A stretch of 64,000 nt of DNA from an uncultured Arenicella sp. (GCA_938048185.1 CALIVT010000001.1:283828-347827); one strand, 5' to 3'; shown: positions 26,965 through 36,183, counted from the first letter of the stretch. Numbers and translations are program-made. Notes: generated from the sequence alone by a model not told the origin.

Positions 26965-28467
26965 ATGCTAGCCGAGCATAAAATAGCGTCTCTGCGATTA
27001 GAGGTTTGTGCTGCTAACCAAGCTGAAGCATTACGCGTGCGCACGCACTTACGAGGCTCGTGGGAGCGTGATCTTGCCCCGGTGTTCGATCATACTTTGA
27101 GCACACTTGCGGATGACTCACAATGCTTGCATTTAGAAAAGCTGGTTATTAATGTTCATATTGATGACATCGACCAGCTTGCCGCTCACGTGTCGTTAGC
27201 CTTAGCGCGTGAATTAGGCAATGCCAATTTTATGTTAGTTGCTAATGAGCCCTCGCTCACGGCTGCGGATTCAACGGGTAGTCAGTCGCCGACTCATACT
27301 TATCAGTCATTGGCTGCAAGTAAACGCAAGCAGCGAGCGCAGTCAATTACGACAATGTCGATAAATCAATGGTCGACGATAGAGTTTATTCGCTTTTATC
27401 TTAGTAACGGGCACTTGCCGTGGTTTATTGATGCGGCTCAGTTTCAAGAAATTCTAGCCGAATCGCTACCGCAACATTTTCAAACGCTATTGCCAGAGGT
27501 GTTTCAAACCTTCGACCTAGTGATTTGGTTTCGTATTCTCGACTTGCTGATTGCCAATAACGTGAGCGATTGGGAAGGGCAATTTCTAGCTCTGTTCACG
27601 GAAGAATCGCACCCGGTGTTTCCGGTATTTTTGCGCGTGCTGAATGCCGCACGGGGGGCAGAGCTAGCGGTATCTGTAAACCGGGTTGATCTTATTTTAG
27701 CGGCATTAATCCATTTTTCTAGCGCTTCGCCGGGCGCTACACATCGAGTATGGCGAAACGCCGAGCGTATTGCGGGCTTGTTTGAGTACAAAGCATTGAT
27801 CGACTTAGTGCCCGACTGGACCGCCTCAGAGCGTATTTTGATTGAACGGTATTTACCTTATGAGCTCGATGAATTGCTGAGCGCAAGAACAGCGCATGAG
27901 TTAGAAGATTTGGCACTAAACGAGTCACTTAAATTAGCCGACGTAGGCTCCGCTGCGGACAAAGATCTCGCATTCTCAGTTGAACACGCGGGCTTGGTTT
28001 TGCTCGCTCCATTTTTAAAGGCCTTACTTAATAAACTTGGTATTGAACCACGCGAGCATCAAATTGCGAGTAAGGATTTGCCTCGTGCCGCAGCCATATT
28101 GCACTGCCTTGCTACAGGCGAGCACGGTTGCCACGAATATCAATTAGGCTTCATAAAAATTCTATTGGGGTGTGATTTTGATGAGCCAATTAACGTCGCT
28201 CGCGAGCTTTTAAATAAGGCCGACGTGACGGAAATAGAAGGTCTTATCATCGCGGCGACGTCGCACTGGTCGGCTCTGGGCAGTATCTCGATAGCGGGCT
28301 TTCGACACACGTTTCTAGATCGCAGTGGCGTGCTCGAAATACAAGAGGATCGCTACAGTTTGGTATTCGAACGCTTGGGCTATGACGTATTAATAGATCG
28401 ACTACCTTGGACATTACAATGGGTGAATTTGCCGTGGATGCACAAAGCAATCAATGTGAGTTGGTAG
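26965..28467 (+). CDS. eCIS tape-measure protein (CIS_TMP family, Afp14/Pvc14 position)
   Basis: A 500-residue protein matching the contractile injection system tape-measure family. Marks are the opening KIASLRLEVCAANQAEALRVRTHLRGSWERDLAPVFDHTL, a YLSNGHLPWFID motif near residue 147, HAGLVLLAPFLKALLNKLGIE and RAAAILHCLATGEHGCHEYQLGFIKILLG in the last third, and the terminal YDVLIDRLPWTLQWVNLPWM. Such proteins set tube length during assembly. At 500 residues it is short for a tape measure by phage standards but normal for this family annotation, so the exact role (length control or assembly factor) is less certain than the family. Its 3' end overlaps the ATPase gene by about 50 nt. Confidence 0.87.
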   Translation: MLAEHKIASLRLEVCAANQAEALRVRTHLRGSWERDLAPVFDHTLSTLADDSQCLHLEKLVINVHIDDIDQLAAHVSLALARELGNANFMLVANEPSLTAADSTGSQSPTHTYQSLAASKRKQRAQSITTMSINQWSTIEFIRFYLSNGHLPWFIDAAQFQEILAESLPQHFQTLLPEVFQTFDLVIWFRILDLLIANNVSDWEGQFLALFTEESHPVFPVFLRVLNAARGAELAVSVNRVDLILAALIHFSSASPGATHRVWRNAERIAGLFEYKALIDLVPDWTASERILIERYLPYELDELLSARTAHELEDLALNESLKLADVGSAADKDLAFSVEHAGLVLLAPFLKALLNKLGIEPREHQIASKDLPRAAAILHCLATGEHGCHEYQLGFIKILLGCDFDEPINVARELLNKADVTEIEGLIIAATSHWSALGSISIAGFRHTFLDRSGVLEIQEDRYSLVFERLGYDVLIDRLPWTLQWVNLPWMHKAINVSW

Positions 28468-29843
28468 AATTGACGGCGCTTAATAGCGACCTTGTCGAGC
28501 GCGAGCTAGGGTGGCTGGCGGAGGTTATTAATGCGCGTCTGTCTCACTATTTTGACCGCGTGAAGCTCGGCGATAAATCGCTCGGCAAGCAAGGCACGGA
28601 TTTACCGGGCAGTTGCGTGCCAGAGGCCCCTGACTTAATGGGGATTAAGTGCAGTTTCGCCGATTGCATTAACTCGAATCAGTTAAATAAAGCAGAGCGC
28701 TTGCTGCTTATTCTAGCAATCACGCCGCACGTGCGCCCGCAATTGCTCGATGTCTTATGGACTAAAAACGAAGCAACCGGGCGCGGGTTTACTGAGTTTG
28801 GTGGGGTCGGCGGTTCGAACCACAGTGGCATACTGCCTACAGCTGAAACAGCTTTGTTTCTCTATGCCGGTGATGATTTATCAAGTCGGTTTGAGCTGAT
28901 GCAAATTCTCAACGGCGAGTCGGTTTTGATCAAAGACGGCATCATTCAATTACAGGCAGTCGCCCATCATGAACCGTGGTCGAGTGGGGCGCTGTCTATC
29001 AGTCGTGATCAGGTAGATTTACTGACTCATCAGCGCGAGTATCAACCAAGTTACAGTGCCGACTTTCCCGCGCGGCGTATCCGCACACGTTTAAATTGGA
29101 ACGATCTTGTTTTACCTGCAAGTGTGGTCGAGCAGTTGAGCGAAATTCGACATTGGGTGCACCACGGCAGTACGCTGTTAGGTGAATGGGGCATGCGAGA
29201 TCGCTTAGCGCCGGGTTTCACCAGTTTGTTCTATGGGCCACCGGGAACCGGGAAAACGTTATCGGCCAGCTTGCTCGGAAAATACTGTCAACGCGAAGTG
29301 TATCGAATTGATCTCAGTATGATGGTGTCAAAGTACATCGGTGAAACTGAGAAAAATCTCGCTAAGGTGTTCGATGCCGCCGAGAATCGAAATTGGATAT
29401 TGTTCTTCGACGAGGCCGATGCTTTATTTGGAAAACGCACCAAAGTCGAAAGCTCGAACGATCGCCACGCCAACCAGGAAGTTAGTTTTTTGTTGCAACG
29501 AATCGAATCGTTTAGTGGCGTGATTGTGTTGGCGTCTAATATTAAATTTAATATTGATGACTCGTTTATTCGGCGTTTTCAATCGGTAATCGAATTTCCG
29601 ATGCCGAGTATCAATGAGCGACTGCGATTATGGGAGCAGTCTTTTCCGAAAAAGACCACCTTAGAAACGGCGGTGAATCTGCAGCAATTGGCAAGCGACC
29701 ACAACCTATCGGGTGGCATGATCTTAAATGTCGTGCGTTTCGCGTCGCTAAGAGCCTTGTCGCGTGCTTCGACGACTATTGACCTCGAAGACCTACAAGA
29801 CGGCATCCGCCGTGAACACTTAAAGGAAGGTCGCGAGATCTAA
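28419..29843 (+). CDS. AAA+ ATPase of the injection system (Afp15/Pvc15-like)
   Basis: A 474-residue ATPase. The N-terminal 250 residues form the eCIS-specific domain (AERLLLILAITPHVRPQLLDVLW). The C-terminal AAA+ module has Walker A GPPGTGKT at 273-280, Walker B LFFDEADALFG with Asp331 and Glu332, and an arginine-finger region (FIRRFQSVIEFPMPS). In Afp and PVC loci this ATPase is needed for particle assembly or for cargo loading. I chose the ATG at 28419; a TTG at 28407 in frame is possible. Either start lies inside the end of the tape-measure gene, so translation is probably coupled. The cargo gene begins 6 nt after its stop. Confidence 0.92.
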   Translation: MGEFAVDAQSNQCELVELTALNSDLVERELGWLAEVINARLSHYFDRVKLGDKSLGKQGTDLPGSCVPEAPDLMGIKCSFADCINSNQLNKAERLLLILAITPHVRPQLLDVLWTKNEATGRGFTEFGGVGGSNHSGILPTAETALFLYAGDDLSSRFELMQILNGESVLIKDGIIQLQAVAHHEPWSSGALSISRDQVDLLTHQREYQPSYSADFPARRIRTRLNWNDLVLPASVVEQLSEIRHWVHHGSTLLGEWGMRDRLAPGFTSLFYGPPGTGKTLSASLLGKYCQREVYRIDLSMMVSKYIGETEKNLAKVFDAAENRNWILFFDEADALFGKRTKVESSNDRHANQEVSFLLQRIESFSGVIVLASNIKFNIDDSFIRRFQSVIEFPMPSINERLRLWEQSFPKKTTLETAVNLQQLASDHNLSGGMILNVVRFASLRALSRASTTIDLEDLQDGIRREHLKEGREI

Positions 29844-29849
29844 GCGGCG

Positions 29850-32800
29850 ATGAGCAATACCGCAAAAAAAGCGTCTGTTACTCGAAAGGCTACCCGGCCC
29901 GCTGCGGAACTCGCGCGCAAGGCGACGCCCAAAATAAGCAAAGTGAGCCGCAGTATCGCGCAAGCCAAGGGTCGAGTGTCATCACCTAACGACGCGTCGG
30001 AACATGAGGCCGACAATACGGCCAGCCACGTTATGTCGATGAACGTGCCGGCGAGCAACGTTGCCTTTGTGCCAAGCCGTTCGGGTGGTGTGTTTCGGCA
30101 AGTCAGCGCTGAGCCGGAAAGAGAAACCGTGAGTGCAAAGTTGGAATCACCTTACATTGCTCGCTTCGCAAACGTCTCGGTGGTTGGGCAAAATTTGGCT
30201 AGGCAAGCAACAGAAGAAGAAGTTCAGCGCCAGCCCGATGAAGAAGTTCAGCGCGCTGAAGAGGAGGAGGTACAGCGCCAACCTGAGGAAGACGTTCAAC
30301 GCGCTGAAGAAGAAGAGGTACAGCGCCAACCTGAGGAAGACGTTCAACGCGCTGAAGAAGAAGAGGTGCAGCGCCAACCTGAGGAAGACGTTCAACGCGC
30401 TGAAGAAGAAGAGGTGCAGCGCCAACCTGAAGAAGACGTTCAACGCGCTGAAGAAGAAGAGGTGCAGCGCCAACCTGAAGAAGACGTTCAACGCGCTGAA
30501 GAAGAAGCGGTGCAGCGCCAGCCCGAGGAAGACGTTCAACGCGCCGAAGAAGAAGAGGTGCAGCGCCAACCTGAAGAAGACGTTCAACGCGCCGAAGAAG
30601 AAGAGGTACAGCGCCAACCTGAAGAAGACGTGGTACAGCGTAAAGCTGACAAAGAACTACCCGGCAACGTTATGGCTGACATCAACTCGGCAAAGTCCGG
30701 TGGCACGCCATTGCCATTGTCAGTGCGCAAGTTTATGGAGCCTCGTTTTGAAGCAAACTTCAGCCAGGTACGAATCCATAATGACGACCGCTCGGCGCAG
30801 CTGAATAAACAAGTTAGCGCCAAGGCCTTTGCCACCGGTAACCACATATTCTTTGCTCCGGGGCAATATCAACCCGAAACAGATCAAGGTAAAGAATTAC
30901 TAGCGCATGAGTTGACACACACAATTCAACAAGGTGCCGCGGTACAACGTAAAGCTGCGGCGCCCACCGTGTCGCAGAGTCGCCCGAACATGGTTCAGCG
31001 TCTGGGTATTAGCGACGCGCTAGACTATTTCGCTGACAAAGCGAATCATATTCCAGGTTTCAGAATGTTTACCGTCGTTCTGGGACTGAACCCAATCAAT
31101 ATGAGCCGTGTTGAGCGCAGCCCCGCGAATATTCTGCGGGCGGTGATTGAGTTCATACCCGGCGGGCATTTTGTTACCCAGGCGCTTGATAATCATGGCG
31201 TTTTTGACCGAGTCGCCACCTGGGCTGCACAGCAGATCGAAACCTTAGGAATGATCGGCTCGGCTATTCGAAATTCGCTGATGGAATTTCTTGATTCGCT
31301 TGGTTGGCGTGACATCTTCAGGTTAGGTAACGTCTGGCGACGCGCGAAGAATATATTTTCTAGCCCAATTAACCGTCTAAAGAGCTTCGCACGCGGCCTT
31401 ATTACCGGCATCGTCAACATCATCAAAGACGCTATTTTAAGGCCGTTGGCGGGTTTTGCTAAGTCGGCGGTTGGCGATGAAAACTACACCTTGATGACGA
31501 TGGTACTGGGTTATGACCCAATCACCGATGAAGCCGTCGCGCGGTCTCCTGAGGTAATGATTGGCGGCTTTATGCGTCTAATTGGCCAGCAAGAAGTTTG
31601 GAATAACATTCAACGGGCTAACGCGTTGCCACGTGCGTGGGCTTGGTTCCAGGGTGTACTCTCGGGTGTGGTTAGCTTTGTCACTGGTTTGCCTGGGCGC
31701 TTCCTAGCCGCCTTCCAAGCACTGACTATTGAAGACATTATCTTAATACCGCGTGCGGTCGGAAAGATAATTGGTGTGTTCGGTAGCTTTGTGGGCGGTT
31801 TTATAAGCTGGGCTGGCGGTAAGGTCATGGATTTACTGCAAATAATATTCGAAGTAGTCGCACCCGGCGCCATGCCATTTATTCGCAAAGCGCGGGGCGC
31901 ATTCAGCACCATTGTTCAAAATCCAATTGGTTTTATTGGTAACTTAGTACGCGCTGGTAAATTAGGTTTTCAAAAATTCTCTAGAAATTTCTTAACCCAT
32001 TTAAAGGCTTCGTTGATTGGTTGGGTTACCGGCACCATGGCGGGTACTGGTGTGTATATTCCGCAAGGCTTCAATATGCGCGAGATCGTTAAGTTTATTC
32101 TCAGCGTTATGGGCTTAACCTGGCAAAATATTCGCGGCAAGCTGGTCCGGGTGGTCGGTGAAACCGCGGTCGGCGCGATGGAACGCGGTTTTGAAATTGT
32201 CAAAACGCTGGTCACCGAAGGCCCAGCAGCGGCTTGGCAACAAATTGTCGAGAGCATCACCAACCTAAAAGACATGGTGATGGAGCAGATAATGAACTTC
32301 GTCAAGGTACGTGTGGTGCAAGCCGCAATAACCAAGCTGGTGACCAGTCTCAATCCGGCGGGGGCTTTTATCCAGGCAATCTTAGCGATCTACAACACCA
32401 TTATGTTCTTTGTCGAGCGCTTACGTCAGATTGGCCAGGTGGTTGCTTCGTTCGTCAACTCAATCGCGGCTATCGCTGCTGGTAACGTGGGGGCGGCGGC
32501 CGCCAGAGTCGAACGAACCATGGCAGGCATGTTGACTTTAGTTGTGAGCTTTCTAGCACGCTTTGCAGGCTTGGGCCGAGTTAGCGACGCGGTGAAAAAT
32601 GTGATTAATCGAATACGTCAGCCGATTGATCGGGCGCTCGATCGAGTGGTCAACTGGATAGTGACTCAAGCTCGAAGGGTGGGGCGTTTTGTCGCGCAAG
32701 CGGGCGTACCTAACGACCCGAATGAGCGTTTACAGCTTGCCTCTCAGCGAGCGGTCGCAGTCGCCAGTCGATTGCGCGGCAGGGCGACTAAACCACTATT

Positions 32801-33494
32801 AGACGCAGCATTGACGGCGATACGGATTCGTTATGGGTTGACCAGCATCGAAACCTTCGAACGATCTGGTCGATGGTGGGCACGCATATCGATTAACCCG
32901 GTTCACGAAGTGGATCTGAATGTCGTAAAAGAAGATGGTTCACCTGCTACCGTAACATTGTCTGTAGGGCAATTAATTAAGGCGCCATATCGAGGGTCAG
33001 CGCCTAACTTTATCGCGAGAATAGTCGCAGTTTCTGACCAACTTGTTAGTTACCGATATTTAGATACGACAAAAGGAATGACAGGTAAAGCGACCAGAAT
33101 TATCGCCGAAATGATATCTCAAGGTCAGATCGAAACGTATTATGTCGCGGACCGGCGCGGTACTTATATGGGAGGAAACGTCACCCAAGAGGCATTAGTT
33201 GATCGATATAAGGCGATGCGCTGGCATCGTATAAACAGCGGCGGTCAAGAAGAGGTTCAGTTTCAACCTGGATCAGGCAATTGGGTCGCACTGGCTTCGT
33301 GCGATAAGAGTCATGAGCCTATTGACGCCGTCGATTTCTGGAACAATCATGGCGGTAGAGAAAGCGGGCCTCAGTCCTCATTAGTACGAGCATGGATGAC
33401 TGACCCTTCTAACTATATTTTCGAACCCTTGAGTTTAAATAGAGCTCGCGGCTCAAGGGATAACCAAAATTACTTACCTCCTTTGAATGTATGA
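29850..33494 (+). CDS. DUF4157 polymorphic-toxin-like eCIS cargo with nuclease-like C-terminus
   Basis: A 1214-residue candidate effector. Residues 1-65 are basic and end in the SSPNDASEHEADNTASHVM element common in DUF4157 proteins. Residues 125-260 are 8.5 copies of a 16-residue acidic repeat (VQRQPEEDVQRAEEEE). A DUF4157 domain follows with metallopeptidase motif HELTH at 353-357. About residues 400-960 form a long amphipathic and hydrophobic helical region with an internally repeated motif (FTVVLGLNPI and LMTMVLGYDPI, each followed by RSP), which I know from other large eCIS-linked DUF4157 proteins. The last 150 residues are a distinct tip with a DKSHEP motif at 1152-1157, then FWN, and NYIFEPLSLNRARG near 1190, resembling HNH/GH-E nucleases. 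No signal peptide, so loading into the particle is expected. A 4-nt overlap with a TPR gene supports toxin-immunity. Confidence 0.85.
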   Translation: MSNTAKKASVTRKATRPAAELARKATPKISKVSRSIAQAKGRVSSPNDASEHEADNTASHVMSMNVPASNVAFVPSRSGGVFRQVSAEPERETVSAKLESPYIARFANVSVVGQNLARQATEEEVQRQPDEEVQRAEEEEVQRQPEEDVQRAEEEEVQRQPEEDVQRAEEEEVQRQPEEDVQRAEEEEVQRQPEEDVQRAEEEEVQRQPEEDVQRAEEEAVQRQPEEDVQRAEEEEVQRQPEEDVQRAEEEEVQRQPEEDVVQRKADKELPGNVMADINSAKSGGTPLPLSVRKFMEPRFEANFSQVRIHNDDRSAQLNKQVSAKAFATGNHIFFAPGQYQPETDQGKELLAHELTHTIQQGAAVQRKAAAPTVSQSRPNMVQRLGISDALDYFADKANHIPGFRMFTVVLGLNPINMSRVERSPANILRAVIEFIPGGHFVTQALDNHGVFDRVATWAAQQIETLGMIGSAIRNSLMEFLDSLGWRDIFRLGNVWRRAKNIFSSPINRLKSFARGLITGIVNIIKDAILRPLAGFAKSAVGDENYTLMTMVLGYDPITDEAVARSPEVMIGGFMRLIGQQEVWNNIQRANALPRAWAWFQGVLSGVVSFVTGLPGRFLAAFQALTIEDIILIPRAVGKIIGVFGSFVGGFISWAGGKVMDLLQIIFEVVAPGAMPFIRKARGAFSTIVQNPIGFIGNLVRAGKLGFQKFSRNFLTHLKASLIGWVTGTMAGTGVYIPQGFNMREIVKFILSVMGLTWQNIRGKLVRVVGETAVGAMERGFEIVKTLVTEGPAAAWQQIVESITNLKDMVMEQIMNFVKVRVVQAAITKLVTSLNPAGAFIQAILAIYNTIMFFVERLRQIGQVVASFVNSIAAIAAGNVGAAAARVERTMAGMLTLVVSFLARFAGLGRVSDAVKNVINRIRQPIDRALDRVVNWIVTQARRVGRFVAQAGVPNDPNERLQLASQRAVAVASRLRGRATKPLLDAALTAIRIRYGLTSIETFERSGRWWARISINPVHEVDLNVVKEDGSPATVTLSVGQLIKAPYRGSAPNFIARIVAVSDQLVSYRYLDTTKGMTGKATRIIAEMISQGQIETYYVADRRGTYMGGNVTQEALVDRYKAMRWHRINSGGQEEVQFQPGSGNWVALASCDKSHEPIDAVDFWNNHGGRESGPQSSLVRAWMTDPSNYIFEPLSLNRARGSRDNQNYLPPLNV
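30222..30629 (+). repeat. 48-bp in-frame tandem repeat inside the cargo gene
   Basis: There are eight full copies and one half copy of a 48-bp unit coding VQRQPEEDVQRAEEEE, itself two related 24-bp halves (VQRQPEED and VQRAEEEE). The first unit has PDEE and unit six ends in EEEA; the others differ mainly at third codon positions. The array also makes long overlapping frames on both strands, which are by-products of the periodicity. Arrays like this change length easily by slippage or recombination. Confidence 0.97.
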
Positions 33495-33898
33495 AAAATA
33501 AAGACGACTGGGAAACCCCGTTGATTGAAGAATTAATGAAGGCAGACGCAACGGACGACCCGGACCGTGCAATCGAACAATACTGTAAGTGTATCGATAG
33601 AATTCCTGAGCCGGTGGGTGAATCTATCTACGCGACGCAGATATATATGAGCATGGGAGAGATTTATTTTTTAAAAAATGATTATCTCAAGGCTCACGAT
33701 TTTTATGGGCGTGCGGTGAATTGCGTGGAGGGCCTAGGAAACCCGCTAATACATCTTAGGATAGGGCAATCAAGTTTAGAAGTGGGCAATCATAGACAAG
33801 CTCGAGATGAACTATTAAGAGCCTATGCCACCGGTGGAACGTTAATGTTCGAAACTGAAAACCCGAAATACTTCGACGCTATTAGAGACCTTGTTTAA
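33491..33898 (+). CDS. TPR-type probable immunity protein for the cargo
   Basis: A 135-residue acidic, cytoplasmic TPR protein. Helical repeats cover IYATQIYMSMGEIYFLKNDYLKAHDFYGRAVN and NPLIHLRIGQSSLEVGNHRQARDELLRAYATGG, with a terminal ENPKYFDAIRDL. This pattern (N-P-x-I-H-L-R-x-G-Q ... AxxxLLRAY ... P-K-Y) is one I associate with small TPR proteins lying directly downstream of polymorphic nuclease toxins in many bacteria. Its ATG overlaps the cargo stop by 4 nt (ATGA), so the two are translated together, as expected for a toxin-immunity pair. Binding to the C-terminal tip of the cargo is inferred. Alternatively it could be a loading chaperone for the cargo. Confidence 0.75.
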   Translation: MKNKDDWETPLIEELMKADATDDPDRAIEQYCKCIDRIPEPVGESIYATQIYMSMGEIYFLKNDYLKAHDFYGRAVNCVEGLGNPLIHLRIGQSSLEVGNHRQARDELLRAYATGGTLMFETENPKYFDAIRDLV

Positions 33899-33987
33899 TG
33901 GTTGTTCGTTACAGCGGGTTTGAATTTTAGCTGTAATTTCTCAGATGAGAAATTTCATTCTACGAAATATTTGGAAGACATAAAACC

Positions 33988-34524
33988 ATGAACAACGATT
34001 GGCAAAAAATTCAACTTATCACCAGTGCAGAACATCATTTTAATGATCTGTGTTTCAAAATTCGAATCTTGGCATCTACATGGTTGCTCGCCTGTATGGG
34101 TGGCGTTGGCTTTTTATTATCGAAGACGATAAACGTTGATTTACAAACAAACCAGCTGCTAATTCTTTTATGCTGGGTAGGCGCAATCGGCACTATGGTG
34201 TTGTGGGTGCTCGATCTCCTTATCTATCAAAAACTATTGAATGCTTGGTTTAGCTCTCGTGAAAAAATCGAGCATCGCAACACTGATTTTCCACAAATAT
34301 TTCGGGAAATAAAGGCTACGCAACCTGGCGGTAGGGCATCCAATTTGATTCGTGTTTTCTATATCGCCTTGGTGTCTTTGCCGCTGTTTATCTCAATGTA
34401 TATCGCTATTTATATGCATGAGCACCTCGGTTGGGCCATCGCGTCGGCCACTCTATGGGCGGCAATGTTGACGTGTCTATTGCTCAAATCAACTCAGGAA
34501 CATTCTGGCGAACTTTGTGAATAA
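33988..34524 (+). CDS. Four-TM membrane protein of unknown function
   Basis: A 178-residue integral membrane protein with two hydrophobic hairpins, at about residues 28-45 and 52-76, and 124-146 and 151-170. A polar cytoplasmic loop of about 45 residues joins them. The N-terminus (HHFNDLCFKIRILASTWLLACMGGVGFLLS) and the CWVGAIGTMVLWVLDLLIY segment recall small SLATT- or holin-like membrane proteins, but I cannot place it firmly. It lies 90 nt after the presumed immunity gene and may share its transcript. A second immunity protein, a pore former in a conflict system or a holin for particle release are all possible. It is convergent with the MBL gene. Confidence 0.6.
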   Translation: MNNDWQKIQLITSAEHHFNDLCFKIRILASTWLLACMGGVGFLLSKTINVDLQTNQLLILLCWVGAIGTMVLWVLDLLIYQKLLNAWFSSREKIEHRNTDFPQIFREIKATQPGGRASNLIRVFYIALVSLPLFISMYIAIYMHEHLGWAIASATLWAAMLTCLLLKSTQEHSGELCE

Positions 34525-34545
34525 GCGTTAGCCTTTAGTTGAATG

Positions 34546-36183
34546 TCAGTGTCGCACCAGCTCTAGATGTCCTAGATCAGCATTGAATTCAAGCTCGTGA
34601 ATATCCCATTTTTCGCTTTCCTTTGTGGGCGCCTCTATTTTCTGAGCCATGATGACTTTTTCACCGTCAGTGCGCAGAGTAATCATACCGTAGACCACCA
34701 CATTACGATCTTTGGCTTCTTGCATTTCCTTTTCAATTTTCTTCCTCTTTGAGCTAGAGGTCGCCGCTTCAATACGTGCCTCGAATTCCTTCAAGCGCTC
34801 AAAATAGCTGAACACATCGGTGAACTCCTTGGTGCTGCGTGCTAATTCAGTACTGAATATCAACGGACGAATGCCACGGCCGTACTTACCAAAAGCGCCT
34901 ATCGCGTCTGGGCGAGGGTGTGAATAGGCTTCGCCATCGCCACTGGAAATTACTGTGACAATGGGGTTTAGGGTGCGAATAAAGGTCTCAGAAAAATGAT
35001 GGCTTCCGTGATGGCAAGCCTTAGTTACATCGACCTGTAATTCTCGTCGTGCCTTTGTGACTATTGCCTCGATCGTTGATTCCAGCTCAGCGAGTTCTTG
35101 CGCCTCTTCGGCGCTGGTGTTTGTGCCTTTACGCTGTAAATCAAACATTCGACACTCAAGCTCAGAAACGCTTTGATTGGTGTCGCCGTAGGTATGCAAT
35201 AGATGGTCTTCAGATTCGGTATTCAGGTCGCCACCGAGCATGACTTTTAGTTTGCCAATCTTAAGTTGCAATACTACCGAGTGGCCGTTTTTAGATATGC
35301 TCTCGGCGCCCAAACGTACTAAACCGCGCCTTGTTTTCCCTTCAAAGGTGAGGCTCTCAGTAATCGGCCCTAGCACCTTTAAACTTATGGGTTTATCGAC
35401 TTCAAAGTTAGGTACAAAATCTGAGGCCTTATTCAGTGTCACGAATTTAATTGACGGGTTGTTCGCGCGCGCGGCTCGGAGTGTGCTCAAATAACGCTTA
35501 CTGGTGCTTTGGTGTTCAACGATTAAATCGTGCATTTCCGCGTTGCTTTGTACCACGTCCCAGATATATTTCTTGCCATCTTTTTCAAGGTAGCCGCCTA
35601 AATCATCATTGCTGTAGTATTTGAGGTTAGGGTTTTTATCCGCGCTTTTAATTGGGCGTTCAACAATGCCGCTGTGGTAGATGCACTTGGGCTTAACTTT
35701 TGGGTCATCAAATATTTTTCTAAAGCCGTAGTAGTGATCTTGGTCCGGGTGGGTGATTACTACGTGCTCTATCTCGACTGGTGGCCGGGCTTTATTGTCA
35801 CCAGCAACGACACCATCAACGCCGATGACTTTTAGGCGTCTTAAGTTATAGCGCCAGCTTAAGAAGCGATACATGTTATCGCCTTCACCAGCATCGATCA
35901 GGATGATTTCGTCGTCAGGTGTGACGACGTGGCACCCATCGCCTTGGCCTATGTCGACGAAATTTATTTCGAGTAATCGCTGGTCATTAAAGTCCGATTT
36001 TTTAACCCAACCAGTGCAATTTCGGCATTTCATTCTCGCCCAGCTCGCCGTGTCTTCACCGAGATAGCGCATCCAGTCGCCCATGATTAAGTGGTTGAGC
36101 GCGGTGCCTGATTTAGCGGGTGTGTCACGCAGCACGGTATCGGTGGCCGACACAAAGTAACTTCTATTTCTGACCAGATCCAT
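34546..36183 (-). CDS. SH3-like plus ComEC-type metallo-beta-lactamase-fold hydrolase
   Basis: A 545-residue protein. Residues 1-70 look like a bacterial SH3 domain with a CRNC pair (RYLGEDTASWARMKCRNCTGWVKKSDF). An MBL-fold domain of the ComEC/Rec2 type follows: FVDIGQGDGCHVV near residue 73, IILIDAGEG, the metal motif THPDQDH, GGDLN, and ACHHGSHHFSETF near residue 390. A lysine- and glutamate-rich helix follows near the C-terminus. There is no signal peptide and no membrane helix, so it is a soluble ComEC-like MBL protein rather than the DNA uptake channel. Soluble members are predicted to be nucleases or phosphodiesterases and are common in bacterial conflict loci. It is divergent from the GH19 gene. 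Confidence 0.83.
   Translation of the reverse strand: MDLVRNRSYFVSATDTVLRDTPAKSGTALNHLIMGDWMRYLGEDTASWARMKCRNCTGWVKKSDFNDQRLLEINFVDIGQGDGCHVVTPDDEIILIDAGEGDNMYRFLSWRYNLRRLKVIGVDGVVAGDNKARPPVEIEHVVITHPDQDHYYGFRKIFDDPKVKPKCIYHSGIVERPIKSADKNPNLKYYSNDDLGGYLEKDGKKYIWDVVQSNAEMHDLIVEHQSTSKRYLSTLRAARANNPSIKFVTLNKASDFVPNFEVDKPISLKVLGPITESLTFEGKTRRGLVRLGAESISKNGHSVVLQLKIGKLKVMLGGDLNTESEDHLLHTYGDTNQSVSELECRMFDLQRKGTNTSAEEAQELAELESTIEAIVTKARRELQVDVTKACHHGSHHFSETFIRTLNPIVTVISSGDGEAYSHPRPDAIGAFGKYGRGIRPLIFSTELARSTKEFTDVFSYFERLKEFEARIEAATSSSKRKKIEKEMQEAKDRNVVVYGMITLRTDGEKVIMAQKIEAPTKESEKWDIHELEFNADLGHLELVRH

Noticed and set aside
30147..30617. A 156-residue minus-strand frame rich in Phe and Leu opposite the repeats
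   Set aside because: It is the complement of the acidic VQR repeat, not an independent membrane protein.
30133..30804. A 223-residue plus-strand frame rich in Lys, Ser and Asn overlapping the cargo repeats
   Set aside because: It is produced by the 48-bp periodicity of the cargo gene in another frame. It has low complexity, no ribosome-binding site and no family match.
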